Shown here: piece after piece, positions 23,456 to 33,935 of the stretch
How the letters are laid out: every line of letters begins with the position of its first letter
Numbering within the stretch: position 1 is the first letter of the stretch
NCBI GenBank assembly: GCA_037127315.1
Contig: JBBBDQ010000330.1
Coordinates: forward strand, 6,879,501 to 6,943,500
Reading direction: 5' to 3'
Length of the DNA stretch: 64,000 bases
DNA from: Ascarosepion bandense
Lineage: Eukaryota > Mollusca > Cephalopoda > Sepiida > Sepiidae
Program-made: the position numbers and the translations under genes
Notes under the pieces: generated by a model
Databases searched by the model: none
What the model saw: only the letters and a program-made list of their open reading frames with translations
Told to the model about the DNA's origin: nothing

Positions 23456-24043
23456 AAAATTAAGAAACTGTACAGAAAACAGTGGAACAAATTTTTATTA
23501 TGAATTTGCTTTACATGAAAATTTTCCTAAGATGCATTTTTATTTTGTTGCTGTTGACTGAGTTGTTAGAGTATTTCAACTTAGGTTTGACTCTAATCAT
23601 GGTCAATTTGTCAGGACAGTGACTTCTTGATGTTAATGAACTTGGGAGGTAATTCTAGCATGCAACACATTTGGAAAGTGCCTGAAAACCATACTATAGG
23701 TTGCCTCAAGCCTTGTGAGTGAAATCAACATGATAGAACTATTTAGAAGCCATCAATGCTTGTGCTCGCACAAAGTCACAAGTCATTGAGACTGAGTGTT
23801 TAAGTATACTAGCCTTATTCAGACGATTGATCATGACAGATAATGCCCTCTTTCCCAGAAACTCTAACTAATGTTCATTTAGCATAATTGCAGTGTAAAG
23901 TACTGGTGGGCTCTGTACATATTGAATAAATATTAATGTGCCTGAACAGTCATATGCAACAGGGATTGGCTAGCTGCCCTTGTAGACAGGCATACTTGGA
24001 TAAAAGCAATCAGCCATTATTGCTGAACATATTGTAAAGATAC

Positions 24044-24046
<3 letters not shown>
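23456..24046. other. no recognised feature
   Basis: No coding or repeat match. Confidence 0.4.

Positions 24047-24083
<37 letters not shown>
24047..24083. repeat. (AT)n microsatellite
   Basis: AT tract immediately 5' of a family-1 SINE. Confidence 0.93.
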
Positions 24084-24084
<1 letters not shown>

Positions 24085-24085
<1 letters not shown>

Positions 24086-24384
24086 TGTGCATTGTGGTAC
24101 AGTGGATATCAGCTCGGAACGAGAAATCGGGGTGCCAAGTTCGAATTCCAGTTGAATGCACTGCATTCACTTATGTGCTAATACCCTTGAGAAAGGTATT
24201 AATTCGTCTCTTCCTTCCAGTTATGGATTAAATAACAGGGCAGATTCAGTTCTATAGCTTTGGCTGGCAACCAGTCTACCGCAGAAAGTAATGGCAACCT
24301 ACTGCGGGATAATCTTCTGCCCAGTCAGTCATGTCACTTTTGATTACTCAAAGCGTGTATTACGTATGGCATTTAACTGACTGA
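24085..24384 (+). mobile_element. tRNA-derived SINE family 1
   Basis: Full length. Head 'tggtacagtggatatcagct', 'cggaacgagaaatcggggtg', B box 'agttcgaattccagttgaa', body 'tggattaaataacagggcag', 'ctggcaaccagtctaccgca', and 3' end 'tggcatttaactgactga'. Confidence 0.9.
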
Positions 24385-24389
24385 GGTGG

Positions 24390-24845
24390 CAGGGAAGCAA
24401 GAAAAAGGAAGGGAGTTCCAGAGGTGAGAAGTGCAAAAAAAAAAAATAAATAAAAAAAAAAATTAAAAAAAAGAGAACTATTAAAATAGAACTAATGGTT
24501 ACATCTATTTCAACAGTGAAGGGTACTCTGACCCAGTGTAATGGTTAGTAAGCTTGTCCTTTGCAACTGAGTAGCGAGTTCAATCCTCTGGGTACCCCAT
24601 ACCTTCGGCCTTGTGCCACATCTACGCCACACTTAGTAAATCAACTATTTCAACAGTGAAACAACGACCTAATAGGCAATCTAGTAGTATGCTTAAATTC
24701 ACATGGTTGAGATACCAAGGAGGAGAGCTCAGTTGAACAACTACCATGAAAATATTTATACAAAAAGAAGACACAGAGAAGCCACCAAACAGTAATGTGA
24801 AAGTAATCAAAGTCAAGATGTCAGGTCAGAACAAATAACATGACA
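24390..24845 (-). mobile_element. LINE-A fragment split by a SINE
   Basis: Minus-strand C-terminal LINE-A coding sequence ('ggaagggagttccagaggtg' at the 3' side; 'gacacagagaagccacc' at the 5' side, equivalent to VASLCLF). It is interrupted at 24521-24644 by a family-2 SINE. The 3' UTR is absent; the fragment abuts the family-1 SINE. Confidence 0.78.
24521..24644 (+). mobile_element. tRNA-derived SINE family 2 with perfect 16-bp target-site duplication
   Basis: 124-bp insertion in a LINE-A fragment. tRNA-like A box 'gtgtaatggttagtaagc' and B box 'gcgagttcaatcctc', then 'ccttcggccttgtgccacat' and the end 'cacttagtaaatcaa'. The direct repeat CTATTTCAACAGTGAA flanks it exactly (24505-24520 and 24645-24660). 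It is related to 41612-41745. Confidence 0.9.
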
Positions 24846-25317
24846 TACTTTGGATTTTGTTGAGAATCTCAAAATATATAGATGAGGAGCCCAGACCAGA
24901 TATAGCAGCAGAAATATTCACTGCATAGATGGTCAATTTATAAATGTGCAAAATTGTTTGACATGACACAGTAAACCAATTTTCAGACCAGCAAACTTAG
25001 CAGTTGATTAAATATAATTGCTCCACTTCAGTAGCATGTGTGAGACCAAGAAAGCATAAAGAGTTGAATTCTTGGAGATTAGCATCAGCTATGCTGACAG
25101 AAGGCAAAAAGGATTCTTTATGGTAACTGAAATTTATCAATATTGTTTTGAAGGCATTAAAATTCACAAGCTACTTCTCCAGAAGAAATTGATGGTTGTG
25201 CTTGTATAAAGTTACCAATCATCATGACCAAAAGTGGCATTGCTCAAAATATTGATAAGATAGGGTCTCTCAGAAACTGTAACTAAGATCCAGTTAGTAT
25301 AGTTACAATATATATAT
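24846..25317. other. no recognised feature
   Basis: Nothing identified. Confidence 0.4.
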
Positions 25318-25512
25318 TTTTTTAATCATATCACCCCGAGCAAGGCGGTAACGCCACTGATGTGCAGGAGGCTACATAAGAGTGAAAAGATTGGAAAAGA
25401 GAAAGCCGGAAACCACATCCTAAACAGGGAACAAGGGATGAGCCTCTTCACCTGTTCAATAGATGTGGGTGGAGTGTGAACTGGGCTATAGTTTAGTCTA
25501 TCTACTCCAATT
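25318..25512 (-). mobile_element. short retroposon sharing the LINE-A 3' tail, full-length copy
   Basis: Reverse complement of the unit at 3596-3795. The tail is at left ('caccccgagcaaggcggtaa'), then the head ('cctcttcacctgttcaatag', 'ggtggagtgtgaactgggct'), ending 'agtttagtctatctact'. Both copies start at the same point, supporting a defined 5' end. Confidence 0.68.
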
Positions 25513-26900
25513 AAACCATGGGTGAGATATGTGGATGTTGAAAAAAATATAAAATGTACCTGAGCAAGCATTGGCAACGGAGATTAGCTAGCTACCCTAG
25601 CAGATAGGTATGCACAAAAATGTAGGTGCACATTAGAATGTCAGCTGAAAATTGCATGAGTGGGAAATTTGTGTTACACTGAGAACCATCCTTTCATAGA
25701 AGTTAATGTTGGTAAGCATTTTCTTTTTTTTTTTTGGTTAGTCTAGGCAATCTAGACTTCAAGCACTTTACTGGGTAAGTAAGTTTGCTTTTAGATTATT
25801 TTCTCTTTCTCTTTTCAATATTGTTGGTTTTATTCCAAACTGTATCACGGTAAGGGTTTTAGGTTTTGGCAAGTTGTTCATTGGTTCCACCAATGGTTTT
25901 TGTTTTCCTTTAATATATATATATATATATATATATAATTAGTTAATTAGTTTTTGGTCATAATTAAATTAGACCAGTACACAGTTGCTTTAAAAAGTGG
26001 TCAATACATTTATATTGAAGAATTTTTTAATATTTTTCATTTGAAAAGGAGTTATTTTGTGACCTCGGTTTCTACCTTCTGATGTCTTCAGGCATTTTAC
26101 AATAACTGATTTTACTATTTTTCAAATTTTATTTCACTAGTCTTGACCATCTCCTCTTATTTTAAACTTTTGGATATGCCTTTTGGAAGTTCCTGTGAAG
26201 CGTTCGAAAAAGCATTGGGTGATCATGTAATAAAAACACCTGAAGATATCAAAAGGTTGAAATCAAGGTAGTATAATTGGCTGATATTCCAGACTAGAAG
26301 ATATGAGAGGTATATCTTTGAAAAGTGGTTCTATTCTTGCTCAAAACCTGTTAAAAAATGTAAATAAACAAGAGGTAAAAATCAAGAAAAAAAAGTTAGT
26401 GTTTACTATGCTAAAAATATTGTTAAATGTTATTTCTTTTCATTCTTGACTGTTTAATGTTGTTGCCTTTTTTTTTAACATTTCAGGTTGGCAAGAGATG
26501 ATCAGGCATCCAATAAATAATCAATAATTTAATCAGATCACCAAACATCACAAGACAAAAAAAAATGATTTCAAGCTGTTACAGAGTGACTTTTTGAGAG
26601 AACACAGAGGGGTACTTTTATGCTAATTAGCAACCAAGAAAGTTGAATCATTAATCGTAAAGAGGGGATTTCTGCAAATGACAACTGCTCATGTCAAAAA
26701 ATTTAGCCATGGTTATTAACCTGGTTAACCAATTAAAATGAAAGCACAGTTAAACTGGGACAAATATAACCAAAAATACAATCTATTCTATATAGAAAAC
26801 ACAAAATTTTATACAGGGTGTTACAAAAATACCTCCCACGCAGGACATTCGCTAGATGAAGACATTGTTGTCACTGATGTCTTGCCATTATGTAAGAGGT
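25513..26900. other. mostly unrecognised; (AT)n at 25914-25937
   Basis: AT-rich. A segment at about 26215-26295 ('gaagatatcaaaaggttgaa', 'aaggtagtataattggctga') resembles 31640-31695, so a dispersed repeat is present, of unknown class. A terminal-repeat-like 'acagggtgttacaaaaatac' occurs at 26814. Confidence 0.4.
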
Positions 26901-27793
26901 ATACAGGGTCATTGAAAAATAACACTCCATTTTAAAATGCATATAATCTATTTGTTAAGAATTTTTACAAGAAATAGGTATTGGAGGAAAGCATTTAGCA
27001 TGAGGGTTTATTTTAAATTAAAAATTACTATCAGCTTCTTGAGATGCCCAGGAATCTTGTCAACTACAGCCACTTCCCCACCGACGAAATGTGGCCTCCC
27101 TTTGTCTGTTCTGTAAGTACTTTCATGGCTTCTGCTCAGATGAACTTAAGTCACTGGTGCCTCCTCAACAGGTGTTTACTCATGCAACCACAATGGCAAC
27201 TGGGTCCCACCCATTCACAGTTAAGTTAGCCAAATGTAGACGACAATTCTACTCCTGCAGCTTCTTCTCTCGCACTTTCCGCCTGTGGAATTCGCTCCCA
27301 TATTCTTGCTTTCCTGACGGCGACAACCTCCAGAAGTTTAAATGCAATGTCAATACTCATCTACTAACCACTTGACTCTAGCCCTTCCCCCACCCCGTAT
27401 ATCCTTCCCTTTCTCTCCCCCCTTGCAACTGTCATTACACCTGCATTTTCATCTTTCTATTGCTTCTTTCTAATTGGTTTGTAATCCTCTTCTCCCTCCT
27501 CTAATTAATTTTATTTCAGTTATGTAGCCCCCCCACACATCAGTGGCATTTACACCTTGCCCGGGGTGAAACGATTAAAAAAAAAAAAAAAAAAAAAAAA
27601 ACTGATTTCACCAGGATCAGGAAGACATAACTTCTTATATTCACTTTTCAAATTCTACTAAGATCTCAGTTTGGTATAATAGACTTGTTCCTTTAACCAA
27701 CCCCCAAAGAAAAAAGTCACAGGGTGTTAAGTCATGACTCCTGGCTGGCTACTCATGCATAAAATAAAGAGTTACTTTTCAATCACTCTGTAT
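26901..27793 (-). mobile_element. Tc1/mariner-superfamily element with TIRs, split by a LINE-A insertion
   Basis: Left end 'tacagggtcattgaaaaata' and right end 'gttacttttcaatcactctg' followed by 'ta' are inverted matches of ~23 bp with a few mismatches, flanked by TA. Inside the right part, the minus strand reads 'SHDLTPCDFFLWG', the DDE box region around the last catalytic Asp. A LINE-A fragment (about 27030-27600) interrupts it. The transposase is largely deleted. Confidence 0.72.
27030..27600 (+). mobile_element. LINE-A 3' fragment nested in a DNA transposon
   Basis: Encodes 'MASLCLFCKYFHGFCSDELK', 'SLVPPQQVFTHATTMATGSH', 'FYSCSFFSRTFRLWNSLP' and 'NLQKFKCNVNTHLLTT' stop. The pyrimidine-rich UTR, the tail 'tagcccccccacacatcagt' / 'ttgcccggggtgaaacgatt' and ~27 A residues follow. 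A ~95-codon C-terminal frame is intact. Confidence 0.86.
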
Positions 27794-27999
27794 ATGGCTG
27801 GTATTTTACCAGGCCCTGTAGATATTTATCAGCTTGATCTACTCTATTTGAAATGATTCCTTATGATGCAACAAGGAGCATTATTTGATATATCTAGTGT
27901 AACCTATGGATCTCAGTGAAGACCACACTTCTTCAAACCTTGGGGATGGCCACTACACATGATCAAAGAACTTGACAAAATAACAAAAAAAAAAAAACA
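27794..27999. other. no recognised feature
   Basis: Flank of the interrupted DNA transposon. Confidence 0.4.
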
Positions 28000-28450
28000 A
28001 CACTTGAGGATTTTCAGAACAGCTAAAATGGATATCATATGTAACTCAAAGAGAAAATTATAACTTTTTTCCTAAACATTTCACCCCAAGCAAGGCAATA
28101 AAGCCACTAAGAAGTAAGTTTGAAAGAATATGAGAAAAAACAGTAAAGAGAGAATAATAAAAGAACAGGAATTAAGACAATAGGAAATAATGATACATTT
28201 CAATTTTTGAAGATCAAAATTAACTGGAAAGCAAGAAATTGGAAGAGAGTTATACAAGTGAGAAGTGTGAGAGAAGAAACCCAATCAAGATGTTGACACT
28301 CCACATTACTTCATACAAAAGGTTGGGAAGGAAAACTTCAATACTGAAAAGCTATGGGACTTGAGAAACCTATTTTGCTGAAATTTCAACTAACAGCAAT
28401 ACTAGCTTGCTCAAAGAATTCCAAATGTTTCCTTATAAGGAAACATCTAA
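28000..28450 (+). repeat. dispersed repeat D, copy 2, split by a LINE-A fragment
   Basis: The left part ('aaaatggatatcatatgtaa') ends near 28063. The right part resumes at about 28286 ('aatcaagatgttgacactcc', 'gacttgagaaacctattttg', 'aaatgtttccttataaggaa'). Copy 3 at 42835-43120 is continuous across this point. Confidence 0.7.
28074..28285 (-). mobile_element. LINE-A 3' fragment inserted in repeat D
   Basis: Tail at left ('tcaccccaagcaaggcaata'), shortened UTR, then the C-terminal coding piece ('SCFPVNFDLQKLKC', 'FFSHTSHLYNSLP'). Confidence 0.78.
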
Positions 28451-28783
28451 TATTACCATTACCACAGTGCTAACAAAAGAATATTTCATTACTTAGTAGT
28501 GGTGATAAGGCTGATGATATGTTGCTTTTTATTTCTTTAGTTTCATGTTCTCTTTGTATAGTCTTACCTTTTTTTCTTTTTAAGATAACAATTCTTTCTT
28601 ACATTTTACAACAGAGCAAATTGCTGAGATAAAAATTCTAGGGTATGTATAAACTTTTCTTCAGTCGTTCTAACTCTGCACAAAGCTTACTTGAATACAA
28701 CTAATATCTTAATTCCTGGAGCAGACCAAAAAAGAAAATAAACATACCCAAAAGACTTTGAGAAATGTGTTTTACTACAGTTG

Positions 28784-28787
<4 letters not shown>
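28451..28787. other. no recognised feature
   Basis: Nothing identified. Confidence 0.4.

Positions 28788-28858
<71 letters not shown>
28788..28858. repeat. (TA)n(TG)n compound microsatellite
   Basis: About 21 TA units followed by ~14 TG units, directly before the 5S-like sequence. Confidence 0.95.
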
Positions 28859-28865
<7 letters not shown>

Positions 28866-28976
28866 GCTATATTGTGTTGAATACACCAGTTCCCATCCGA
28901 TCGCCAAAGTTAAGCAACATTGAGCCTGGTTAGTACTTAATGGGTGACCATTTAGGAATACCAGGTGCTGTAAACA
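28859..28976 (+). pseudogene. 5S rRNA-derived sequence (head of a retroelement)
   Basis: Nearly full-length 5S rRNA likeness: 'gtctacggctatattgtgtt', 'tcccatccgatcgccaaagt', 'taagcaacattgagcctggt', 'tagtacttaatgggtgacca' and 'ggaataccaggtgctgtaa'. The internal promoter regions (A box, C box) are present with substitutions. It runs straight into a LINE-like leader, lacks a clean T-run terminator and stands alone, so it is not called as a functional 5S gene. Confidence 0.85.
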
Positions 28977-29110
28977 AAAGGACCAAGAATGGTCCACCAG
29001 GTTTGGGGGTTGGGTGCAGGGCTAACAACATTGCCCCATAAAAAAAACGGTTTGTTACAGAAACAGAAACAAAAAGTTGCTCCCCTATGCACCACTGGGT
29101 GTGATGGATA
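28977..29110 (+). mobile_element. putative LINE 5' leader joined to the 5S-like head
   Basis: Contains 'ggaccaagaatggtccacca', 'gggttgggtgcagggctaac', 'aacattgccccataaaaa' and 'ttacagaaacagaaacaaaa'. I recognise this as like the leader in front of endonuclease/RT ORFs of RTE-type LINEs in invertebrates (from memory, not checked). The ORF itself is missing; the element stops near an AT tract at 29118-29138. Confidence 0.5.
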
Positions 29111-29139
29111 AATGATTATATATATATATATATATAAGA

Positions 29140-30340
29140 GAGAGAATAAATGGTCTGTAGTAGAAACCCAAAACTTTTCATGTTTCTTCTCTAATTGTTT
29201 ATATACATCAAACAAGCAACCTTTTAAATTCCATAACTCGTATTGGTTTATGCAGTCACTTTTTCTTTTAACACAATGGTAATGGAATTTAGAAGAAAAT
29301 GGTGGTTGGAAAATAGTAACAGTTTTGCATTCTTAACTCTTCACTACTGAGGTGAATATCTTCTAAAATTTTGTTAAACATCAAACGGATTCTTTCTGCT
29401 TCATATTTCAAATGGACTATCTTTGATGCATTTAGAATTTTTTAAAAAATCAATCAATATTCATACATTATGGCTGAAGTAACACTGACATCTTTAAATA
29501 TGGTCTGTAATTTATGAAGATTCTAAAAGTTTTTAGATTATAAAAATAACAAAATAAATTATAAAAATAGTAAATGAAATATTATAGGAATAGTAAATTT
29601 ACAAAGTTGCCTCCAGTTGATCATGCAATGGATTTTAACACTGTCTACTCAAGTATGGTGCTGGTGCATTCAGGTGCTACAAGACTGTAAACATGTGAAA
29701 CGTGTAGGAACATTACATCATTTCTGGCCTTAAAGAATTAAAAGTAATTCTGATCTGTTTTAGAAATCTTGAAAATGTCAATCTCCTTTCTTGAGTAGCA
29801 TTGCTCTGTATACAAAAAGTTTAAAATCATATCAGCAATGTCCAGCTAAGAAAAGAAAGATGTTGGCGAGTTTCTGTTCTGTGACGCTTACTTGATAATC
29901 ATGGTTGTCTGTCAGATGAAATACCAACTTGTAGACAGAAAGAGAGTCTGTGAGGCTAATTCCTTTACAAGGATTTTGACAGATAATATTCAGACCAGTA
30001 CCATTAGGAAGATTAGTAATCTTTAGTAAATGGATTATCTTCCAACTAAAACCAAGACAGTTGTCTGCAGGAAAAGCACATCCATGGATTTCTTTTCCTT
30101 TTTTAATTTCATTTATTTTCGTCTTTCACCATCAATAAAATGACAAACTCTCATCATAGCTTTTTTAGATTCGAATGCAGACAAACCTTTTCTATGCTTC
30201 AAGAAATAGATCATTGCTGCATTTGTTATTATTCATTACTGACTTTTTTTAAGATATGTGGATAAAAACATTTAGATGGTTGTGAGTTCAATCTTTGGTT
30301 TGGGTAGTGCAAAAGGTTATATATTTCTGTTTAGTGGTGA
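29140..30340. other. no recognised feature
   Basis: About 1.2 kb of AT-rich sequence without a family match or coding evidence. Confidence 0.45.
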
Positions 30341-30341
30341 G

Positions 30342-30735
30342 ACAAATGATATCACAAGAAAGGATTAACTGATAAAATATGACATACAGCTAAATGAGTA
30401 AAACCTAAGGCTGGATTGAAGAAAGGGTTTGGTTTTAAATTTCTAGAACAAATGATATCACAAGAAAGAATTCACCCGGTTTGACACTCCACCCACGTCT
30501 ATTGAACAGGTGTCGAGGCTCATCCCTTGTTCCCTGTTTAGAATGTGGTTTCTGGCTTTCTCATTTCCAATCTTTTCACTCTTACATAGCCCCCTGTACA
30601 TCAGTGGTGTTACCGCCTTGCTCAGGGTGATATCATTAAAAAAAACAAAAAAAAAACTGATAAACGATGACATACAGCTAAATGAGTACAACTTAAGCCT
30701 GGATTGGAGAAAGGGTTTGGTTTTAAATTACTAGA
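30342..30735. repeat. ~107-bp tandem duplication interrupted by a retroposon
   Basis: The unit 'acaaatgatatcacaagaaa' ... 'ggtttggttttaaatttct' at 30342-30449 is repeated. The second copy begins at 30449 and resumes at about 30653 ('actgataaacgatgacatac') after an inserted tail-sharing retroposon. Confidence 0.75.
30472..30652 (+). mobile_element. short retroposon sharing the LINE-A 3' tail
   Basis: 5'-shortened copy: 'gacactccacccacgtctat', 'cccttgttccctgtttagaa', tail 'tagccccctgtacatcagtg' / 'gccttgctcagggtgatatc', A-rich end. Confidence 0.68.
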
Positions 30736-30981
30736 AGAATAACAATGCTGACTGACAAGAGAAGGATGCAATGGTCAAAATGAAGACAGGAATATGGATA
30801 TAATATATTTACGCTTTCACATCTTGATTGAGCACTCTGGAAGAATGGTAGAGTTTGAAAAACAGTAGCTACTTTGGCATCTACGCATCGTTCATTCAGC
30901 AATGAATTAGAACACTCTCAGCTATTGGGCGTGTATAATGATAATATACATGCTAAAAAAGTCTGCCTCCTTCTACCAAGC

Positions 30982-31110
30982 GCCCGTAGCTCAGAGGTAG
31001 AATCGCCGACTGACGCCAATTCGGTCGGGTTTCAGTCCTGGATAAAAGGCAATCGGTTGTCTAACTGTACTGATGAGCTATGATACAGTGAAACAGATCT
31101 GTCTGCGGAT

Positions 31111-31111
<1 letters not shown>
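30982..31111 (+). mobile_element. tRNA-derived SINE family 3, followed by (TA)n
   Basis: tRNA-like head 'gcgcccgtagctcagaggta' with B-box-like 'gggtttcagtcctgg'. The 3' end 'gatacagtgaaacagatctg' / 'tctgcggatgac' runs into a TA tract. The 5' and 3' ends of the tRNA part cannot pair as an acceptor stem, so it is not a tRNA gene. Confidence 0.72.

Positions 31112-31149
<38 letters not shown>
31112..31149. repeat. (TA)n microsatellite at SINE 3' end
   Basis: TA tract directly after the family-3 SINE end. Confidence 0.93.
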
Positions 31150-31150
<1 letters not shown>

Positions 31151-32480
31151 CCTTGTATCAGTAAACCATTGTGCAAGCAACTTGCTTTATGAACCGCCAT
31201 TCATAAGAATTGTTGTATCGTATGAGCAAAAGTTTGCAATACAAGGGACAGTCATACACAAAATGAATTATTATTTTATTAATTTTAATGAAAAAATTGC
31301 TTCATAATATGAATTGCAATATGGGTTTGGTCTAGAAATGAATTAAGCTCATACTGTAAGGTTCTAATATATATATCTCAGCATGCAGTGTGGGTATAGA
31401 AGAATCCAAAGTAGTATCCTGGACATACAGTGGTAGGATAAACTTCTAAGAGAGCTCTAAATATATATGTATATAAATACATATCGAGCAAATATAAGAA
31501 AAATTAAGGCAGACACATTATTTCATGGTAAATCGGAAGTATAGGCCTATTTCAGGCGAACCATTATCAGCTTCCGTCTTTATTTTACAAAGGATTTTTT
31601 CATTTTGTGCAAACAAAATAAATCTTTAGGAAATCAGTTAATCTGACAATATCAAAAGACTGAAACCATGGTAGCATAATCAGCTGATCTTCCTAATATA
31701 TAATTAACACAAGCAAAAGGTTTGTCACTTAGCCCAACTCCAGCGTTTCATAGACAGACCCTCCAGAATCACTCCATCCACTTATTGTGAACTAATTGTT
31801 AACTATGCTGACTCTTGTGCTCCTACCAAGGATTGAAATCACCATCCTTGGTTAACAATTTTCTGAAGATATTAGACTCTTACTCCTCAGGTTAATATTT
31901 TAAACATTGGCAGTAGCAGGCTTCTCTCCTTTCCTGCCAAATGGATTTAATTAACCCTTAGACATTATTTATCTTAAGCTTACTGAAATTTCTCCTGAGG
32001 GTAAATTTTTTCTATTGTTTGGTGAAATGCTGTCCCTCTGTGTTATTTTTATTTTTGAGTCATCTAGATGGCAATTTATCCATCGCACTGTAGATGTACA
32101 CCTCAACAGCCCCTTCCTACATTGCCATCTTTCTTCCAAACTGCACTTGGTTATTTTATTTTTCAAACTGCTGCCCTCATTCTGAAGTAAAACAACCCAA
32201 GATACATTAGCCAGTCAACTGTTATTTAAAACATACCAAATCAATGATGTTTTTCACTCCTTCCCCCATCTGGTACTTTCTTTCCAACTGATTAACAATT
32301 GCAAAGAATGTTGAAAGCACTATGAAAATTCATCATGTTTAATGTATGAATATTTAAAGGTCAGAAAATCATGTAAACATACAATGAGCCAAGAGAATTT
32401 TCTGTATGTTTTTTTTTTCAGAAGTGTAAATGTTGAATGGGAGATGATTAGCAAAGAAAGAGTTTACTTACACATAAATA
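31150..32480. other. mostly unrecognised
   Basis: Contains a short piece at 31640-31695 similar to 26215-26295 ('gacaatatcaaaagactgaa', 'gtagcataatcagctgatct'). No gene seen. Confidence 0.4.
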
Positions 32481-32484
32481 TTTT

Positions 32485-32780
32485 ATGCAGTACAATCAAC
32501 ATAATAGAGCATATTCAGTGTGTTTGGGTGTCAATCTGAGGACAGTGCAGAGGATTCGAAAAGAGTTAGATGAGTCTAATGGTGATTATGAAGGTTCAGC
32601 AGCTCAGAAAACTCACTCTTATCATTCTGATAAGAAAAGAACTCCTCAATTTTTTGGCAAGATCCAGACCATGATTGACAACAATCCCTCCAAGACAATC
32701 AGGGACACATGAGTGTCAGTATTCAAAAACATATAAAGCTCAAAGTGTTTGTGTGTATACTCAAAACACTGATGGTGACT
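32485..32780 (+). mobile_element. transposase N-terminal fragment (mariner-like)
   Basis: Reads 'LGVNLRTVQRIRKELDESNG', then 'SDKKRTPQFFGKIQTMIDNN' and 'PSKTIRDT', stop, 'VSVFKNI'. This is the helix-turn-helix plus linker region of a mariner-related transposase family common in invertebrates. It breaks off where a LINE-A fragment begins. Confidence 0.7.
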
Positions 32781-32792
32781 AAATAAAAAACA

Positions 32793-33555
32793 CTGAAAAG
32801 CAAAACACTGCACCTCCTTGGTGCAACTCTCACAACAGACCACAAGTGGAATGACTATATAGAATCCATAGCTAAATCTGCTGCTAAGAAAGTCAGTTCT
32901 GTGTAGGGCCAGGAAGTTTTTCCTGTCTTAAACAATCCTGCACATATATAAATCTACCATCTGCTCGTGCATTGAATACTGCTGCCATGTCTGGTTGGGT
33001 GCTCCTGCTATCCACTTAGAGGTCCTTGACAAAATCCAATGGAGAATCTGTAATGTGATCGATCCCAACTTGGCAGCTCAGATACAATCACTTTCTCACC
33101 GGTGCAATGTAGCTTTCCAGTGTCTCTTTTACAAATACTTTCACAGCTTCTGCTCCAATGAACTTAGCTCACTGGTGCCTCCTATATATGAATTTACTCA
33201 AGGCACAAGATTAGCAATTAGGTCCCACCCCTTTTCCTGTGAAACCATGTCCCCCATCAGCTTCTTTTCTCCCTCACTTCCCGCCTGTGGAATTTCCTTC
33301 TGTTTACTTGCTTCTCTGACAGCTACAATCTCCAAGAATTTAAATGTAAAGTCAATAGTCATCTCCTATCTCACTAACCTGCATCCTCTCTCTCATGCTC
33401 CTTTCTATGTCCACTCCACTCTTATCAGTATTCTCATCCTTCTTACCCACTTCCTGACAACCCCTATAACTTGTCACTCATTTTCATAACTTTCCTCCTA
33501 TGTAGCCCCCTGCAAAATAGTGACAGTAAAATGCCTTGCTTGGGGCAATATGATT
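32793..33555 (+). mobile_element. LINE-A 3' fragment, long copy
   Basis: In order: 'LHLLGATLTTDHKWNDYIES', 'ICTCIEYCCHVWLGAPA'-like segment, 'KIQWRICNVIDPNLAAQIQS', 'FYKYFHSFCSNELSSLVPP', 'GTRLAIRSHPFSCE', 'NLKEFKCKVNSHLLSH' equivalents with frameshifts, then UTR and tail ('gtagccccctgcaaaatagt', 'gccttgcttggggcaatatg'). Confidence 0.83.
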
Positions 33556-33659
33556 ATAAAAAAAAATATACAAATAAGTTTGGTCATATGCCTGTGTGAA
33601 AACACTAGTTAAAACTCATTAAAATGAAGTCCTCAAATAAATCAAGTTTTATTATTTCT

Positions 33660-33935
33660 GTATCTATCAGGACCTTGTTCAGTGGGGAAATAACTGGCTT
33701 GTAATTTTAAATACTTTGGAAATGAAGTTAGTCTCATTTCATCACTGTTCAATTGTAATGGATGTTTCCACTATCAATAGATGTTGCTTTGGACATTTAT
33801 CAGATCTAAGATTCACTGCGGATCTCAAGTTGAATTCATATACAAAATCCATCGCAAAAGATGCTGGAAAAACCATTAGCTCATTCTATCACCAAAGAAA
33901 ATACATAACTCCTACCATGATTTATTTTTTCCAAG
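33660..33935 (+). mobile_element. LINE-A internal fragment (post-RT region)
   Basis: Encodes 'QDLVQWGNNWLVI', 'ADLKLNSYTKSIAKDAGKTI' and 'SSFYHQRKYI', matching the segment at 22040-22310. No 3' UTR is attached, so it is truncated at both ends. Confidence 0.68.

Noticed and set aside
24047..24083. Functional meaning of individual (TA)n tracts
   Set aside because: TA, TG and GA tracts are frequent throughout the window; only the link with SINE 3' ends seemed more than background.
28859..28976. Functional 5S rRNA gene
   Set aside because: Substitutions in conserved positions, no proper terminator, single copy, and direct fusion to a retroelement leader.
30366..30735. ~80-bp target-site duplication around the retroposon at 30.5 kb
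   Set aside because: The two copies differ at several bases and the left copy is part of a longer tandem duplication; a TSD would be shorter and identical at this age.
30982..31050. tRNA gene
   Set aside because: The head has tRNA-like boxes, but the acceptor stem cannot form and the sequence continues as a SINE shared with 34.55 kb.
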